The notes beneath the pieces were generated by a model. It had not been told where the DNA came from, did not search any database, and saw only the letters and a list, made by a program, of their open reading frames with translations. 19,052 bases of DNA from Candidatus Saccharibacteria bacterium CG10_big_fil_rev_8_21_14_0_10_47_8 (GTDB lineage Bacteria; Patescibacteriota; Saccharimonadia; Saccharimonadales; UBA10212), in NCBI GenBank assembly GCA_002793885.1, contig PFEG01000029.1, positions 1 through 19,052 on the forward strand. Reading direction: 5' to 3'. Both the position numbers and the translations under genes were made by a program. This document shows, piece after piece, positions 6,447 to 14,733 of the stretch (positions within the stretch are counted from its first letter, which is position 1; each line of letters begins with the position of its first letter).

Positions 6447-8780
6447 ATGAATGATATGGGCACCGATTTTGACCAGTATTTACGAGCGGCCAACTATCTA
6501 ACGGCTGCCCAAATTTTTTTGCAGGATAATTTTTTGCTGGAGCGGGAGCTAAACTTTGATGATATAAAGCCCCGGCTGCTGGGCCACTGGGGGTCAGGTC
6601 CGGGTGTTAATTTTGCCTATTCACACCTAGGCTACCTGGCGAAAAGCCGTAACCAGGAGATTATGTTCGTGCTGGGTCCCGGCCATGCTTTTCCGGCGCT
6701 GCAGGCTAATTTGTTTTTAGAGGGCACGCTGGAGCGGTTTTACCCTGAGGCTAAACAGACGTACGAGGGGATAGGTTATTTATGTCGCAATTTTAGTTGG
6801 CCATATGGTTTTCCCAGCCACAGCAACCCCAGCGCACCTGGCGTTATTTTAGAAGGTGGTGAGCTGGGATACAGCTTGTCAACTTCTTACGGCGCGGTCT
6901 TGGATAATCCAAATCTGATGGTCGCTTGTTTGATTGGTGATGGCGAGGCTGAAACCGGCCCAACGGCCGCGGCCTGGCATCTGAACAAGTTAGTAAACCC
7001 AAGAACCAACGGCGCGGTACTGCCAATCTTGCACCTCAACGGCTATAAAATATCGGCGCCGACAATTTTCGGCCGTATGAGCGACGAGGAACTAATGGCT
7101 TTATTCACTGGCTATGGATATCAGCCGAAGATCATTAGTGGCGATAATATCCACAACCAAATGCAAGCAACGCTGGAGTGGGCCTACAGTGAAATTCAAA
7201 AAATTAAACAATCCGACGTTTCTAGTTTCACCAGAATGCCAATGATTATCATGAGGACTCTCAAGGGCTGGACTGGCATACGTGAGCTTAACGGCCAAAA
7301 AATCGAAGGTAATTGCTTAAGCCACCAAGTCGTTTTAACCGAGGCGAAAACCAACCCAGAACAACTGCGAATGCTGGAACAATGGCTGCGTTCTTACAAG
7401 ATTGAAGAGCTGTTTTCTAAGGACCAAGGTTTTGAAGGATTTATTAACTCCTTAATGCCGGAACCCGAAAAGCGAATGGGTTTAAGCAAGCATGCCATTG
7501 GAGGTGACCCAGTATATAAGCCGCTAGTTCTACCGCCGCTGGAGCAATATGCTGAGGACGCCACTAAACATGGTACCATCGGCAGCAGCAGCATGCGCCG
7601 GGCCGGCTTATATCTTAACGAGGTTTTTAGACTCAACAGTGAAACTAAAAACTTCAGGTTGATGTCGCCCGACGAGACCTATTCCAATAAATTGGACGGA
7701 ATATTTAAAACTACAAAACGAGCCTGGACGCTGCCCATAGAAGCTTGGGATAAAGATCTTAGCCCTGATGGCAGAGTTATGGAAATGCTTAGCGAGCATA
7801 ATTTACAAGGTCTGGCCCAAGGTTATATTTTGACCGGCCGGCACGCGGTGTTTGCTTCTTACGAAGCTTTTGTACCGGTGGTAACCAGCATGATGGACCA
7901 GTATGCTAAGTTTTTACGCCAATCCGAGGATGTACCATGGCGTGGTACGATTCCGTCTTTAAATTACATTCTGACATCTTCTGGTTGGCGCCAAGAACAT
8001 AATGGTTTCTCGCATCAGAACCCTGGATTTATTGCCGATGCCCTGCGTCGCCAAGGTGATTTTGTTGATGTTTACTTTCCACCCGATGGCAATAGCACGC
8101 TGGCCTGCTTGGAACATTGTCTTACAACTACCAGGCACATTAACATAATCGTGGCTGGCAAAACCCTTGAGCCGCGTTGGCTGACACCAGAGCTAGCTAA
8201 AAAAGAGCTGGAGACGGGTTTGGCGACATGGAATTTTGCGTCCGATGACAATCCGGATGTTGTGCTGACAGCCGCTGGTGATTACCTGACTAAGGAGGCT
8301 TTGGCGGCAGTGAGCATCGTCAAGCAGGATTGTCCAAATATCCGAGTGCGTTTTGTGAATATTATGTCGTTGACCAGCTGCGGGCTTGGCCGAGGCGGTA
8401 CGTGCCTGACGCACGAAGGCTTCAATATGTTGTTCACCCCGGATAAGCCGGTGATTGGTAATTTTCATGGCTACCCCGAGACCTTAAAAGCCATCATTTT
8501 TGATTACATCGGATCCTCGCCCCAGCGTTTTAGCATCCACGGTTACATTGAGAGCGGGTCAACCACCACGCCTTTTGATATGCACGTACGTAACCGTACC
8601 AGCCGCTACCATCTGGCTATCGAGGTATTTGAAAAGATGTCGACCACCGGGCGCATACCATACGAAGAGGCCCAGCATATCACCAAAAAATATGAGCAAA
8701 AAATCACCGACAACACCGCGTTCATAAAGAAAAATGGCGTTGATATGCCGGAGATAGACGCATGGCAATGGACCCGCTAA
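6447..8780 (+). CDS. xfp: Phosphoketolase (xylulose-5-P/fructose-6-P)
   Basis: This ThDP enzyme splits xylulose-5-P or fructose-6-P with phosphate into acetyl-phosphate plus glyceraldehyde-3-P or erythrose-4-P. 777 residues, slightly short of the usual 790-800. Key residues align with Bifidobacterium Xfp: H47 (GHWG), H80 (GPGH), H125 (SH), G138 (EGGELGYSL), the ThDP/Mg motif GDGEAETGP (164-172), H293 (SHQ), SYEAF and HNGFSHQ (518-524). Differences from the usual motifs are GPGHAFP for GPGHGGP, RTLKGWTGI for RTPKGWTGP, and Leu135 for the His before EGGELG. The start is not certain: ATG 6447 has no good SD but lies about 5 bases after the start expected from a TAGAAT -10 (6430-6435); ATG 6456 has CAGG ten bases upstream. 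It overlaps ackA by 19 bases, so the two are one operon. Confidence 0.95.
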   Translation: MNDMGTDFDQYLRAANYLTAAQIFLQDNFLLERELNFDDIKPRLLGHWGSGPGVNFAYSHLGYLAKSRNQEIMFVLGPGHAFPALQANLFLEGTLERFYPEAKQTYEGIGYLCRNFSWPYGFPSHSNPSAPGVILEGGELGYSLSTSYGAVLDNPNLMVACLIGDGEAETGPTAAAWHLNKLVNPRTNGAVLPILHLNGYKISAPTIFGRMSDEELMALFTGYGYQPKIISGDNIHNQMQATLEWAYSEIQKIKQSDVSSFTRMPMIIMRTLKGWTGIRELNGQKIEGNCLSHQVVLTEAKTNPEQLRMLEQWLRSYKIEELFSKDQGFEGFINSLMPEPEKRMGLSKHAIGGDPVYKPLVLPPLEQYAEDATKHGTIGSSSMRRAGLYLNEVFRLNSETKNFRLMSPDETYSNKLDGIFKTTKRAWTLPIEAWDKDLSPDGRVMEMLSEHNLQGLAQGYILTGRHAVFASYEAFVPVVTSMMDQYAKFLRQSEDVPWRGTIPSLNYILTSSGWRQEHNGFSHQNPGFIADALRRQGDFVDVYFPPDGNSTLACLEHCLTTTRHINIIVAGKTLEPRWLTPELAKKELETGLATWNFASDDNPDVVLTAAGDYLTKEALAAVSIVKQDCPNIRVRFVNIMSLTSCGLGRGGTCLTHEGFNMLFTPDKPVIGNFHGYPETLKAIIFDYIGSSPQRFSIHGYIESGSTTTPFDMHVRNRTSRYHLAIEVFEKMSTTGRIPYEEAQHITKKYEQKITDNTAFIKKNGVDMPEIDAWQWTR

Positions 8781-9958
8781 CTCTTGTTGCTAATCCAGGC
8801 AGCGCTAGCCGCAAATACGCGCTTTACGACGGCGACAAATGCTTAATAAAAATTCACTTTGAGCAGCTTAATGATAAAATTATCTACAGATGCGAGATAA
8901 ACGGCGAACAACACCAGCCAAAGTCTGCCGATATTGCCCATTTGACTTTTGCCGGCAGCAAAGTCTTTTCCACTTTGCGTGGTCATGACTTACTGCAAAC
9001 AAAAGACCAAATCAAAACCATAGCTCTTCGCGTGATTGCTCCGTCTAGCTATTTTCAGGCAGACAGAATACTTGATAAACACTCTATAGGGAAGCTAACC
9101 GGCCTGGAGCCCAAGGCTTCGTTGCACATTAACGCTAGCCTGCAAGAAGCCCACCTGCTAAAGCAATCTTTTCCAGAGGCAACGCTTATAGGCATATCGG
9201 ATAGCGCCTTTCATCATACGATGCCAGATCATGCCCGCAACTACGCCGTACCTTTTGGGGATGCTGATAGGCTGGATATCAGGCGGTTTGGCTATCACGG
9301 CCTGTCGGCAGAATCCGTTGTGAAAGTTCTTAAGTCCGAAGATAAGTTACCGTTGAGGCTCGTAGTTTGCCACTTGGGCAGCGGGGTTAGCGTGACAGCC
9401 GTGAGATCCGGTAAAAGCGTAGATACGACTATGGGCTATTCGCCACTCGAAGGATTAATGATGTCGACACGCAGCGGCAGTATTGATGTAACTGCAGCTC
9501 AGGTTTTGCAGGATGAGCTCAAACTGAGCAACCAAGGTTTGCAAGATTACTTAAACCATCAAAGCGGACTTTTAGGGGTGAGCGGCGCCTCGTCTGATAT
9601 TAGAGTGCTTTTGAAGCTGGAGCGCGAGGGAAACGCCAGAGCCAAGTCGGCGCTTGATATGTATGTCTATCGAGTACAGCAAGCTGTCGGGCAGATGTCG
9701 GCTGCCTTAGGAGGAATTGACGCGCTGATTTTCACAGGCACGGTAGGGGAACGTTCGGCTTCGGTGCGCAGACGTATTACTGAACGTTTAATGTTCCTAG
9801 GCTTACAGCTGGATCCCAAAAAGAACCATGAGAGCACAGAGCCAACAGAAGTAGCACAAATCAGCCCGCCTTCTCACCCAGCCCGGATTTATATCATCCC
9901 GGCTGACGAGTACTCGATAATTGTCGAACATGCTAGTAAATTAAACTTGCAAGGCTAG
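8762..9958 (+). CDS. ackA: Acetate kinase, divergent
   Basis: It transfers phosphate from acetyl-phosphate to ADP, giving acetate and ATP: the energy-yielding step after phosphoketolase. 398 residues, normal length, ASKHA fold. Seen motifs are NPGSASRK (11-18), D147 in ISDSAFHHTMP, H179 in GYHGLS, CHLGSG (203-208), STRSGSID with R237, the GTVGE loop (326-330) and the late Glu E383. R90 is kept. Several pocket positions differ from the classical enzyme: HRVVHGG reads LRVIAPS, HNPAN reads HINAS, HLGNG reads HLGSG and GIGEN reads TVGER. The start at 8762 has GGAG eight bases upstream inside xfp; ATG 8768 is too far from it. It is co-translated with xfp, which supports the role despite the divergence. 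Confidence 0.92.
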   Translation: MAMDPLTLVANPGSASRKYALYDGDKCLIKIHFEQLNDKIIYRCEINGEQHQPKSADIAHLTFAGSKVFSTLRGHDLLQTKDQIKTIALRVIAPSSYFQADRILDKHSIGKLTGLEPKASLHINASLQEAHLLKQSFPEATLIGISDSAFHHTMPDHARNYAVPFGDADRLDIRRFGYHGLSAESVVKVLKSEDKLPLRLVVCHLGSGVSVTAVRSGKSVDTTMGYSPLEGLMMSTRSGSIDVTAAQVLQDELKLSNQGLQDYLNHQSGLLGVSGASSDIRVLLKLEREGNARAKSALDMYVYRVQQAVGQMSAALGGIDALIFTGTVGERSASVRRRITERLMFLGLQLDPKKNHESTEPTEVAQISPPSHPARIYIIPADEYSIIVEHASKLNLQG

Positions 9959-10043
9959 TTCCAGCCAGTGCCGACTACAGACCGATGGTGGGTCCGTAAG
10001 CCCTAGGCTATAACAGATTCGAGCGCAGCTTCAAGGGAAGGAA

Positions 10044-10057
10044 TAACAATATTGTTA
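10044..10057. repeat. Perfect 14-base palindrome
   Basis: TAACAATATTGTTA reads the same on both strands. It is non-coding, downstream of ackA. It is AT-rich and short, so it may be an operator or chance. Confidence 0.3.
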
Positions 10058-10143
10058 ACTGAGTTGGGAATGCTTGGTTAAAACAGTGAATATAGCGTCG
10101 CATGACCCTTGGCTCATAGAACTAAGCCAACTTTTAGTAGAGC

Positions 10144-10172
10144 GCACAATTTCAATGTGCTTATTTTCTTTT
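10144..10172 (+). terminator. Rho-independent terminator-like hairpin 1 after xfp-ackA
   Basis: GCACA (10144-10148) pairs with TGTGC (10156-10160) around a seven-base loop, followed by a T-rich tract TTATTTTCTTTT (10161-10172). Confidence 0.5.
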
Positions 10173-10191
10173 ATCATACATATAACCGATT

Positions 10192-10224
10192 ATCGAGCTT
10201 GGTATCAAGCCCGATTTTTTATTT
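10192..10224 (+). terminator. Rho-independent terminator 2 (strong)
   Basis: ATCGAGCTTG (10192-10201) pairs with CAAGCCCGAT (10206-10215), ten pairs with one mismatch or wobble, around loop GTAT, followed by TTTTTATTT. The T-run is on the + strand, so it stops rightward transcription from ackA before the opposing RNA-binding protein gene. Confidence 0.75.
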
Positions 10225-10243
10225 GACGATAAGGATTACCGTT

Positions 10244-10534
10244 CTAATAGGATTTGCGGAAACTGCCGCCACCAGAACTTCGATCTTCTTGCGGGCGGGC
10301 CTGGTTGACCACAATGGAACGGCCGCTAAGTTCCTTGCCATCAAGTTCCTTGATAGCCTTCTGTCCATCAGCGTCTTCAGCCATTTCCACAAAGCCAAAG
10401 CCTTTTGACTGGCCGCTATCTCGATCTTTGATGACTACCGCGCTAACTACTTTGCCTTGCTGTGCAAAAAGTTCTTCAAGCTCTTTGTCGGTAACACTGT
10501 AGGCTAGACCGCCTACGTAAAGTTTCATTGCCAT
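10244..10534 (-). CDS. Single-RRM RNA-binding protein
   Basis: 96 residues with one RNA-recognition motif: RNP2 KLYVGGL (4-10) and RNP1 KGFGFVEM (about 44-51), with the expected beta-alpha-beta-beta-alpha-beta order. A short Arg/Gly/Ser-rich tail (SSGGGSFRKSY) follows. Such small bacterial RRM proteins resemble the cyanobacterial Rbp family, some members of which are cold-induced; the RNA target here is unknown. ATG 10534 is chosen over ATG 10528 because AAGGAAGGA is nine bases upstream. An extended -10 (TGCTATAAT) at 10669-10661 implies a leader of about 120 bases. The gene is monocistronic and separate from the pilin operon upstream. Confidence 0.9.
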   Translation of the reverse strand: MAMKLYVGGLAYSVTDKELEELFAQQGKVVSAVVIKDRDSGQSKGFGFVEMAEDADGQKAIKELDGKELSGRSIVVNQARPQEDRSSGGGSFRKSY

Positions 10535-10660
10535 GTTAATTTATCCTTCCTTTAACTAATATCGCTTGCGTTTAATACTTACTGACCGCGACGATAGTTA
10601 AGTCTTTTGAGGGACTATTTATGACAACGGAGAGGTTATAGTAACCACTTGCTTATTTAT

Positions 10661-10669
10661 ATTATAGCA
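10661..10669 (-). promoter_or_regulatory. Extended -10 promoter of the RRM gene
   Basis: On the minus strand this reads TGCTATAAT, a perfect extended -10. Transcription would begin near 10653, about 120 bases before the ATG, leaving room for regulation in the leader. No good -35 was seen. Confidence 0.5.
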
Positions 10670-10818
10670 TAGAAAGCCAAGTCCCGTACGCATGCCGGCA
10701 AATAGCCAGTGGACTATTTCCGATACGGTGGTACCTTTAGTAGGCGTCGTTTTTTGGCGTTTACACAAGACGGGCCATGTTAAGGCCGCTAACTCGACTA
10801 AAAGGGGAATGAACGGTG

Positions 10819-12405
10819 TTAAGGGTGAGTTAAGACTTCGCGCCACGACAGGATATTGTAGCTGCTGGTAACTGGGAAGCTAGGCGGCGGGTTGTACAGA
10901 AGGTTGTGGTCGTAATGAGTTGTATTGTACTTAAAGCCTGATATGTATTGCCCGGGGGTAGAAGGATCAGCTACCGCATCACCACAGGGACTACCCAATA
11001 GCCACGACCAAGTCCATATTTGTCTTACAGCGATGGAACCATAAAAGTTGAGTAGCTGGTTATTGTCTACATAGCCTCTCGTACACTTTTGGCTTGCGAA
11101 CTTATAGCGTAAGGGGAACCATACATTACCATTCGCTGCAATCACTGCCGCGTCAACTTCCAGTGTAAATGTTCCGCTTGCCGGTGCTGCGTAAGGGGCA
11201 ATGGCTACATTACCCTCAGCGATTAAACCAACTGCATCGCTGCCGTCTTTGGCGCTATAGGCTAAATCGTCGGCTACCGTGATATTGGCAGAAACGGATG
11301 TGGCCAAGCGGCCGGCGGCAATAGATACGCGCCCGTGGTAAGTCGGGTTGCTGCGAACCCATACATTATCCTCGACATAAATAACACCTGAGCTGGAAAT
11401 GGAGACGTTGCTGGCTACTAGCGTTGGAGAAAGGGCACTGGTATAGCTGGCAAGGGTGTCTTTTTCGTTATTGAGTGTATATAGATTGTATGTGCCGTCG
11501 GTATTTAGTTCTATAAGATAACCCCTTGAACTATTAGCGCTTGAATCACGCTGAGGAATGTAGGCTGCAGTACGGGTAGTCGGGGTTAGGCTGCAGGCGT
11601 TTGCTTGGTCTGCAAGAGCCGAGGTAGCTGGATCGGCCGCGAAGGCAAGTTCTTTAATTTTGCACAATGTACCAGAAACCTGGTTAAAGTCGATAGCCGG
11701 AGCCGGGTAAATCCAGTTGTCTTTTGAACGTGTCGCGCAATCAACCGGTGATGTGACAGATAAGCTGCACCATACTCCAGGGTGGCTGCTACCATCTCCC
11801 CCTATCGCCGATGAAGGTGTATATGAAGCATTGGCGCTAGAAACTGTATCGTTATTAGCGCCATCCATCCGAACGCCCTGATTAGAAAATATCGGGCCGT
11901 CAGCGGTTTCTGTATTACCAAACCACAGGGCTGAGTCTGAAAGCACCGCATAACTTGCAAAAGATGGGGCACCCAGCTGGGCCTGGATGGTCCGGGTAAT
12001 ATTGCTGCCGGTTACTTGGCCGATCGAACGAAGGTCTACAAGAGTAGAGCCACCTCCCTGGGGCTTGATCCAAAGGGTATAAGTGCCTTCTACTTTAGCG
12101 TTATCATCCACGTAGCTATGAACGTAGGGGCCATAGCCAAGACTTGGGTCTGGCGTGGTTGGAGTTGCTTGGCCGTCTTTATAATCAGTAGCGTTATGGC
12201 TGAGGTGCCACAGATAATAGTTGACGCCGGCCTCGGCTATATTGAATGCCTTTTGGCTGTTGGCATTGTTACTAACTATGCTGCGGTTGCTGTCAATAAG
12301 TATAACCACGGCCATTGAGATAATAACCATAGCTATCATAAAACTTAACAGGCCTGGCAGGGCAAAGCCCTTTTGGTCTACCGCTTGGTTTTTTATTGAT
12401 TTCAT
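10819..12405 (-). CDS. Minor pilin, PilX/GspK-like, with large C-terminal domain
   Basis: 528 residues. A type III leader ends at G13 (QKG, then FALPG), followed by a hydrophobic helix (about 14-40) and the PilX-type stretch SQKAFNIAEAGVNYYLWHL. The residue at mature position +5 is Gly, not the usual Glu; in GspK and PilX-like minor pilins the absence of Glu5 marks the subunit that sits first at the pilus tip. The rest is a large, Ser/Thr-rich region with a repeated strand pattern (GVIYVEDNVWV, GRVSIAAG), resembling beta-helical passenger domains of other PilX-like proteins. Six or more Cys suggest disulfides. It is last in a three-gene operon: ATG overlaps the previous stop (ATGA), with GGAAGG seven bases upstream. 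Tip location is inferred. Confidence 0.8.
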   Translation of the reverse strand: MKSIKNQAVDQKGFALPGLLSFMIAMVIISMAVVILIDSNRSIVSNNANSQKAFNIAEAGVNYYLWHLSHNATDYKDGQATPTTPDPSLGYGPYVHSYVDDNAKVEGTYTLWIKPQGGGSTLVDLRSIGQVTGSNITRTIQAQLGAPSFASYAVLSDSALWFGNTETADGPIFSNQGVRMDGANNDTVSSANASYTPSSAIGGDGSSHPGVWCSLSVTSPVDCATRSKDNWIYPAPAIDFNQVSGTLCKIKELAFAADPATSALADQANACSLTPTTRTAAYIPQRDSSANSSRGYLIELNTDGTYNLYTLNNEKDTLASYTSALSPTLVASNVSISSSGVIYVEDNVWVRSNPTYHGRVSIAAGRLATSVSANITVADDLAYSAKDGSDAVGLIAEGNVAIAPYAAPASGTFTLEVDAAVIAANGNVWFPLRYKFASQKCTRGYVDNNQLLNFYGSIAVRQIWTWSWLLGSPCGDAVADPSTPGQYISGFKYNTTHYDHNLLYNPPPSFPVTSSYNILSWREVLTHP

Positions 12406-13004
12406 AAGTTTGCCTTCCTGTTCCTTAAGCTGACTTGCAGCGAAATGGTCTGGTTGCCGCTAGCTACCGGGGTGTCAGATGGTACGGCTAAGTTGACCTG
12501 GACGCCTTTGATTGTGTGCAGATCGGTAATCGGAGTCGGTATGGTAGCGCCGGCAGAGTCAAGATAGACAAAGGTTTTGACATTGGGGTCAGCATAGAAA
12601 GGATTCATAATGGTATAGGTTTTTTTACTGGCTGTAATCGGGGTGCCAATCGGAGGGTTAGCGGACATTGGTGTTACGTCGGCGAGCATCACAGTGTTGC
12701 CATTGGCTTTATAATAATGGATAAAAGACACATAGTTATCGTTTGGCGAAAAATAAGCGTAAACCGTAATACCGTCATCGGTGGCCTCGGTAATATCGGT
12801 TAAGCCTCTTAAAATGGAAGCAATTCTTTGTGACTGCAAAGCTAAATCTCCAAAGCGCATACTATCTTGTTGCAAACCAAAAAATTGATTAATCGAGGAT
12901 ACGAACAATGTATACGTGGTAGTACTGACTACACCAATCACAACAATAGTTATTAGCAGCTCTATTAACGTGAATCCCTTATTGTAAAACTTACGGTGTG
13001 ACAT
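12402..13004 (-). CDS. Minor pilin, PulJ/GspJ-like
   Basis: 200 residues. The prepilin site is NKG followed by FTLIELLITIVVIG, with Glu5 present, then one long hydrophobic helix and a globular domain of about 160 residues with beta-rich content (VYAYFSPNDNYVSFIHYY). Position and size fit the J subunit of an I-J-K minor pilin set. The start is ATG 13004, with AGGAGG at 13015-13010 five bases upstream, inside the end of the previous gene; the TTG one codon earlier is too close to that site. It overlaps the upstream gene by 14 bases and the downstream gene by four, so the three are translationally coupled. It would be processed by a prepilin peptidase not encoded here. Confidence 0.85.
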   Translation of the reverse strand: MSHRKFYNKGFTLIELLITIVVIGVVSTTTYTLFVSSINQFFGLQQDSMRFGDLALQSQRIASILRGLTDITEATDDGITVYAYFSPNDNYVSFIHYYKANGNTVMLADVTPMSANPPIGTPITASKKTYTIMNPFYADPNVKTFVYLDSAGATIPTPITDLHTIKGVQVNLAVPSDTPVASGNQTISLQVSLRNRKANL

Positions 13005-14562
13005 CAAGACCTCCTAGCAAAGGACTTGCGGGCAAGGTAAGCGTGAAACCGTTAGCTGCGATAATCATCTGAGTACTGCCAGCGGATGCGCCAGTTAAGT
13101 CAACCGTGCAATCAAGCTGGATTCCGCTTGCTGTTCCAGTGCACGAGGCGGTAAAGGTTGAGGTTCCTTGTAAAAATTTAACTGTCGTTGAGCAACTGCC
13201 GGCGCTACCGCTGCAAGGCAGGTTTGCGCCCGTTATTTGAAAATCAAGCGCTGAAATCGCTCCTCCGGATAAACTGACATCATCTGGCGATAGGCTGACG
13301 ATTCGCGGATAACTTGAACTTGTGCTCAACATCAATCGTACTTTCTGTAAATAATCACTACCACCGTAGGCGAATGTCGTGCTAGGCGGCGAAGCCGGAT
13401 CGTAGGTGGGTACTGTAACGGGGTTAAAAGGATTGTTGCCAGAATACGGTACGGCAGCTGCTAAGTAGTAGGTTGTGCCACCCACCGAACAGCTGGTCGC
13501 GCCTAGGTCGCCACAAAATATATAGCTGCCTGGTACCAGGTTAGATAAAGCCGCCAGACCATCGCTGTCGCTAACTGGCCGGATATCGGAAGGGCTAAGC
13601 GTATCATAATAATAGGATGTGTCCGTAGTTAAGGTGTATTTTTTGTATCCACCTTTCACATATATCTTAGCGTTTGGAATCGGATTGCCGTTAACGTCAG
13701 TCGTTTCGATTACTAAACTGCTAACACCTTGTTGTTTAATCGTAAGGGTGACAAATGAAGATTGTTGGATAAGAATATTTTGGCTGGGATATGTAGGCTG
13801 AAGACTACCGTTGGGACCGATGGTTGTGAGGCTGGAGTAGCCCGACTTGGACGCTGAAATTATGTAGTGGTACCCAGTTGTATCCGGAGGTAAACCATAA
13901 AAAACAGCCACACCATTACTGTCGGTACTATCTGACAAGCCAACCGTTGGAACCAAGCTATTATTTGCTAGGCTGATTGTTGCCCCAGAGACAGGATTGC
14001 CGTTGTTGTCGATGACTTTTGTAAAAAGCGCTCCAGTGTTGCTGGCCGTTTCGGCCACTCGCGCCGATATTTGGGTATCGACTTCGGCGAGACGGGGGTT
14101 GCCGGCAATGGCTGTAGAAACATGGACAATCTTGTAATCTGCCGGGTTTTGGTCTGTAGCTGGCGCCCCAGATGGTGGGGGATAATTTCGACAGTAAAGT
14201 TGTTTTAGCGCCAGTGAGGGGTAAGAGCCGCAACCGTCAAAAGCATCGTCTACATAATTAATGCTTGTCGTTATAGTATAAGTAACTCCATTAATTTTTT
14301 GGGTTGTTGTGGCAGGTAGGGGGTTGCTGCTATATATACTGCCGCCGGCGACCGCTAACTTGTCATAAGATAGAGACTTTAAATATTCCATCTGGTTAGT
14401 TGCTAAAGTCAACCCGACCGCCCGGCGTTTAATTAATACCGCGCTGTTAACCAAAGATGTATAAAGCCCAAAAATACTGGTCGACAATATGCCAAGAATA
14501 ACGATGCTTATGGCTAGCTCGACTAATGTAAAACCTGTCTGGTTACGCCCACGTTCTGTCAC
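12991..14562 (-). CDS. Minor pilin, PilV/GspI-like, with Ig-like adhesin domains
   Basis: 523 residues. The leader ends at G10 (NQTG, then FTLVELAISIVILG) with Glu5 (E15) present. ATNQMEYLKSLSYDKL (55-70) is the PilV/GspI hallmark after the helix. Far larger than a normal I subunit, it adds three extracellular-type domains. Residues 178-245 and 281-350 look like carboxypeptidase-regulatory/CnaB-like folds, with NGNPVSGATI and NGNPIPNAKI repeats. Residues 420-508 look IPT/TIG-like. Paired Cys are present. The start is GTG 14562 with AAAGG nine bases upstream. It is first in the operon. The domains suggest binding to a surface or host cell, which is inference. Confidence 0.85.
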   Translation of the reverse strand: MTERGRNQTGFTLVELAISIVILGILSTSIFGLYTSLVNSAVLIKRRAVGLTLATNQMEYLKSLSYDKLAVAGGSIYSSNPLPATTTQKINGVTYTITTSINYVDDAFDGCGSYPSLALKQLYCRNYPPPSGAPATDQNPADYKIVHVSTAIAGNPRLAEVDTQISARVAETASNTGALFTKVIDNNGNPVSGATISLANNSLVPTVGLSDSTDSNGVAVFYGLPPDTTGYHYIISASKSGYSSLTTIGPNGSLQPTYPSQNILIQQSSFVTLTIKQQGVSSLVIETTDVNGNPIPNAKIYVKGGYKKYTLTTDTSYYYDTLSPSDIRPVSDSDGLAALSNLVPGSYIFCGDLGATSCSVGGTTYYLAAAVPYSGNNPFNPVTVPTYDPASPPSTTFAYGGSDYLQKVRLMLSTSSSYPRIVSLSPDDVSLSGGAISALDFQITGANLPCSGSAGSCSTTVKFLQGTSTFTASCTGTASGIQLDCTVDLTGASAGSTQMIIAANGFTLTLPASPLLGGLDVTP

Positions 14563-14593
14563 TATAAATAACCTTTACCTCTTTGAATTATAA

Positions 14594-14621
14594 ACTATAC
14601 GGATAAAATCCCTAGGACAAA
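14594..14621 (-). promoter_or_regulatory. Promoter region of the pilin operon
   Basis: The minus strand shows TTGTCC, then TATAGT 15 bases later and a perfect TATAAT a little further on (22 bases from TTGTCC). The spacing is not ideal for either, so the exact -10 is unclear. The SD AAAGG and GTG start at 14562 follow. Confidence 0.35.
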
Positions 14622-14684
14622 TTATTCTGATCTGGCATATCTGATAAACGCAGCGGGCATGGTTTGGTTACAGTGTTGTAATAT

Positions 14685-14704
14685 AGCCCGCTTAGGTGCG
14701 GGTT
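14685..14704. promoter_or_regulatory. GC-rich dyad between divergent pilin and peptidase genes
   Basis: AGCCCGC (14685-14691) pairs with GCGGGTT (14698-14704), seven pairs with one wobble, loop TTAGGT. It lies upstream of the probable M32 start of transcription, so it is more likely an operator-like dyad than a terminator. Confidence 0.3.
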
Positions 14705-14716
14705 CCAGGTTGATTT

Positions 14717-14725
14717 TGTTATTAT
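14717..14725 (+). promoter_or_regulatory. Extended -10 promoter of the M32 peptidase gene
   Basis: TG-T-TATTAT (14717-14725) ends eight bases before the chosen ATG at 14734, so the message would be leaderless or nearly so. No SD is present. Confidence 0.45.
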
Positions 14726-14733
14726 TTAAAACA

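Noticed and set aside
9960..9995. Possible fourth copy of the 24-base element (CAGACCG match near 9980)
   Set aside because: Only seven to eight consecutive bases match and the ATGCTCAG core is absent.
10109..10408. 99-residue plus-strand reading frame
   Set aside because: It crosses two terminator-like hairpins and overlaps the RRM gene on the other strand; the composition is not protein-like.
10619..10846. 75-residue minus-strand reading frame between the pilin operon and the RRM gene
   Set aside because: It starts inside the last pilin gene in another frame, has no SD, runs through the RRM promoter, and resembles no protein I know.
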